A stretch of DNA of 64,000 nucleotides from assembly GCF_963675165.1 (NCBI RefSeq), contig NC_087388.1, positions 4,469,047-4,533,046 of the forward strand. The letters are read 5' to 3'. This document shows, piece by piece, positions 61,701-64,000 of this stretch; position 1 is the stretch's first letter; each line of letters begins with the position of its first letter. This stretch comes from Halichondria panicea (Eukaryota > Porifera > Demospongiae > Suberitida > Halichondriidae). Both the position numbers and the translations under genes were made by a program. Under the pieces are notes generated by a model. That model was not told where the DNA came from. It made no database searches and saw only the letters and a program-made list of their open reading frames with translations.

Positions 61701-63917
61701 AGAGAGACAGAGTGTGCAGTAGACTCTCCCACAGCAGTCCATTTGTTGAGGGTCCTTGGCCACAAATGTGCAGATCAGACAGATCAGAGAATCTGGAATC
61801 TCATTCAAAAACTGGAGATCATGGCCACCTAATTCAGGAGTAGAGGCCATGGCGTTTCCACTTTATATCTCTGATCTAGCTCTAGCTCTAAAATGTGATA
61901 TAACTTGCAGCTGCTTATAAAGTCCACATTGCTCGATTTTGTAGAGTTTATAAACGACCTTTACCAAATTCAAAAAATGTCTGCAGAACGAGCCCCGCCC
62001 CCCCTCCCACCTTCGGGCTGTTGTGTGAGTAGAGAAAAAAGTTGACCCCCCTAGGACCTGCTTAACGTTAGTCTGCAAGTAGAGAAGGGCAATTAATGAC
62101 CTTATTACTGTGGTTCTAGCCAGGCTACATAGATAGAGGATTGGAACTGGAAGTAAATCCTCCAAGTACCATCCTGTTTCCTACATGAATAAGTCATGAG
62201 AATTGTTTTGCTTTCTGTAAAAAGTTCGTGAGCAGTTCTGTTGCTCATAAATTTTCATCTCATACTTACGGCCATTTGGATCAACAAAGCACTTAGTTAT
62301 ACAGCCTTAGCTATATCATATAATAAGGACACTGCAAGCATGCGGCATAAAGAAGCGCTCTGTGTACTCACCACATAGCCTCGACACCAGCCGTTCGTTA
62401 TCTGAAAGAACGCCTGGTCAAGTTCCAATGTAGCACTCGTCCAGCTGAGTCAGCGTTTTATAGCATCATAATGATATTCATGGGTAATACACCTTGGGCG
62501 GACCTTGTGCAGGCAATTACCGGTCCAAGAAATTCCTTTCATTGGGGTAGCTTTTAGATGTGTATATGCAGTTTTGCGGGACTTACAAATTAGACACGTG
62601 AATCGCTTCCGTTTCCAATCCCTCTTCCTCTTCTGTACTATGTGGTTAGAATGTCAACTGTGGTCAATTCCACTGGGGCAATAAACTCGTCCACTAGGAC
62701 ACTCGTATATAGGCAATTGTCTGATCCCTTTCTGGCTCAATGTTTGGGGATGCCGTGGGCGAGTTTAAACCATACACCTAGTGTAGTACGTACCGTTTGT
62801 CTGTCCATTTCTCTCTCTATTGTGGGCACATATGACTGTATATAGGGAGTACATTAAATTCACTTTGCATGGCTCTACGATAATTAAAGTCCCTCCCCCC
62901 CCATGCACATGTCACACATGTTCTCAGATGGGCATCAGTAACGACACTCATGTGGTCGTCTATGACAACCATGCCAAGTTTGGATTCTACTCTGCCGGCC
63001 GAGTCTGGTGGATTTTCAAGGTGAGTATCATGGGTCAGTGTATAGTTATGCATCGATCTATAGCCCCTTTTTTTTTCTGTGTACAAATGCCTAATCATTC
63101 TTTATCACCCCTTAGACCTATGGCCATGTTAACGTGTCGATCCTGGATGGAGGTATCCCCAAGTGGAAGTCCAACGGGTATCCCACAGTCTCTGGACCAG
63201 AGCCTCAGTACACGCCCACCACCTACAAGTCGATCTTTCACCCCGAGCTTGTACGAGACTATGAGGCAATGATGAAGAGTAGGGAGTCTAACACTGAGCA
63301 GGTCAGTGTATGTAGGTGTGTGCATGTGTGTAATTTGCACTTCTCTGTTGTATATAATAGGCTAACTGTTTTCTGTGTTGACTTATGGTCTTATTTCTAT
63401 AAAAAGGCTGTTTTATTGATTTTTAAAGATGTCATAAACCATGCAGTCAGCGTATGAAATCAAGATTTGCAAATTTGTTACCAGCAGTTTCAACCACCAA
63501 TGCACACTTTTCTAATTCAATACAGGTTGTTGATGGCAGGCCTAAGGGACGTTATGATGGCACTGCCCCCGAGCCAAACCCTCGTATTAATAGTGGTCAC
63601 ATGATCGGAAGCACCAACCTTCCCTTCATGGAGCTGACCAACAAGGAAACCATGACCTTGAAGAGTCCAGCTGACATTAGGAAGGGTAAGTGGATTTTAG
63701 TTTCCTAATTTGCTCTGAAGACGTTTGTTTTGTTGATGTTTTATAAATTGCTGCATTGTCGTAAGTTTTGAGTTCTGAAACGACCTGTGCAGTCTTTGAG
63801 TCCTACAAGATTGATATGGACAAGCCGATGGTGTTGACTTGTGGTGGAGCTGTGGTAGCTCCTTTTGTGAGTTTTGCCGCTTCTCTCGTTACTGGAAACA
63901 TCACACCTGTTTACGAC
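55708..63917 (+). CDS. MPST-like: 3-mercaptopyruvate/thiosulfate sulfurtransferase (partial, 3' end beyond window)
   Basis: Exons seen: 55708..55786, 57068..57231, 62928..63020, 63116..63301, 63526..63685, 63793..63917 (269 residues); the 63917 donor is in phase 0 and the last part lies past the right edge. The N-terminal rhodanese domain reads VSCEWLKEQL, RILDGTWNQPAW, YLDGHIEGAVRFDI, VVVYDNHAKFGFYSAGRVWW and VSILDGGIPKWKSNGYP. The C-terminal catalytic rhodanese domain has RYDGTAPEPNPRINSGHMIG and the active Cys in LTCGGAVVAP. MPST/TST enzymes usually have CGSGVTA or CRKGVTA, so this loop is unusual. Expected reaction: sulfur transfer from mercaptopyruvate or thiosulfate, in mitochondria or cytosol. 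Intron 2 is 5.7 kb and contains a TRAF gene on the other strand. Confidence 0.9.
55945..56138. mobile_element. MITE with TTACCGTATAAGCT ends
   Basis: Inverted ends TTACCGTATAAGCT and AGCTTATACGGTAA, then GGCGCCACATAAAAATATT on both arms, inside the first sulfurtransferase intron. Different from the TACCGTATAGCG family despite the similar tip. Confidence 0.8.
57885..57928. repeat. (GTTT)n microsatellite
   Basis: About ten GTTT units with one GTCT interruption. Confidence 0.9.
57930..58690. repeat. Dispersed repeat R2 with an internal duplication
   Basis: Matches 30405-30925 (AGACTCCAGGCTTCTTTGCT, CATGCCTCCAGTCTGG). A block around CACCTGGATGCCACAGCGCT at 57951 recurs diverged at about 58090. 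At 58332-58391 a TAGCCTCC...GAAGCTA hairpin of the Mutator-like family is inserted. Confidence 0.6.
58941..59338. mobile_element. Pogo/Tigger-like non-autonomous element
   Basis: The left end CAGTAGACTTCGTTAATCC and the right end (complement CAGTATAGACTCTCGCTATTCC) form an imperfect TIR of the CAGTAGACTC type I associate with pogo-like elements. The inside repeats GGCTGG/CCAGCC words. A similar right end (GCGAGGGTCTACTG) lies near 2817. Confidence 0.55.
59545..61850 (-). CDS. TRAF-like protein (RING, TRAF zinc fingers, coiled coil, MATH)
   Basis: Two exons on the minus strand: 61631..61850 and 59545..60731, joined in phase 1, giving 468 residues. Exon 1 is a RING (CLICTFVAKDP, CCGRVYCTLC, CPQC). 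Exon 2 begins with TRAF-type zinc fingers (CTNVDSGCQWI, EEHLQSC, CPNGC, CPYC, CPHEDC, HSDVCEYEVVPC), then a long helix built from degenerate 10-14-residue units (QDVAKLTRN, QDMAEITRN, EDVAILIRN, QDVAKLTQN), and ends in a MATH/TRAF-C domain (YTFMVLSFRI, YNMSISVKAND, WPFPGTITIELLNQ, LIFRVSVDV). Expected role: cytosolic adaptor/E3 ligase trimer downstream of TNFR/TLR-type receptors. The gene lies wholly inside intron 2 of the sulfurtransferase gene, antisense to it. Confidence 0.9.
60737..61590. repeat. Dispersed repeat R1 with a foldback insertion
   Basis: Fills the single TRAF intron. Matches 2125-2740 over most of its length (GAGTGGGTAATGATCGACAA, GGCATAACTCGAGAA, GAAACTCTTACTTGCACTT). At about 61336-61460 a foldback (GACACTGTTAGTTAGGAAGTTT and its near-complement AAACTTCCTAAACAGTGTC) interrupts it. 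Confidence 0.65.
61863..62927. other. Sulfurtransferase intron between TRAF gene and exon 3
   Basis: Holds the TRAF upstream region. A TAGCCTCGACACCAGCCG end with a partial hairpin lies at about 62385-62420. No other exon found. Confidence 0.45.
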
Positions 63918-64000
63918 GTGAGTGTTTAATGTGATTGCTTTCATATTTCATTCAAGATCGTGATATTGCATGCATGCACGAAGCTACACATGGTAAACGA

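Overview
The window is animal nuclear DNA, AT-rich, with many short GT-AG introns. It carries metazoan families (TRIM-NHL, catalase, ING, NET1/ARHGEF3-type RhoGEF, TRAF, 3-mercaptopyruvate sulfurtransferase) and a dense load of small inverted-repeat transposons. The expansion of death-fold, TRIM and TRAF genes and the compact spacing suggest an early-branching marine invertebrate, most likely a demosponge. That placement is inference; no taxon-specific marker was seen. All exon models were built by hand from splice signals and reading-frame phase. In every complete model the exon lengths sum to a whole number of codons.

Layout: 0.2-6.3 kb, two TRIM genes on the minus strand (one cut by the left edge, one complete RING/B-box/coiled-coil/NHL). 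6.6-11.9 kb, a 15-exon catalase. 12.3-31.5 kb, death-fold cluster part 1: two death-fold/two-TM receptor-like genes, a five-TM gene tail-to-tail with the first, a transposon-rich stretch (16.7-23 kb), and a gene joining the same death-fold module to an astacin-like zinc protease. 32.6-34.9 kb, gene relics (M20 peptidase, protease exon, EGF repeats). 35.5-36.5 kb, second five-TM gene. 37.5-46.4 kb, ING4/5-like gene and a NET1/ARHGEF3-like RhoGEF, head-to-head. 46.8-49.9 kb, third death-fold/two-TM gene. 50.4 kb, small secreted protein. 52.7-55.2 kb, lysozyme-like/vWA protein with a GPI-like tail. 55.7-right edge, sulfurtransferase with a TRAF gene nested antisense in its second intron.

Main idea: four genes share an N-terminal exon encoding two death-fold (DED-like) domains, always ending in phase 1 and followed by short linker exons. 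Three end in TM-ectodomain-TM with a [DE]xxxL[LI] motif in the cytosolic linker. The fourth ends in an HExxHxxGxxHE zincin with no visible signal peptide or TM. This looks like a modular death-fold signalling family, possibly innate immune. The DED-protease gene resembles an initiator caspase in layout but carries a metalloprotease.
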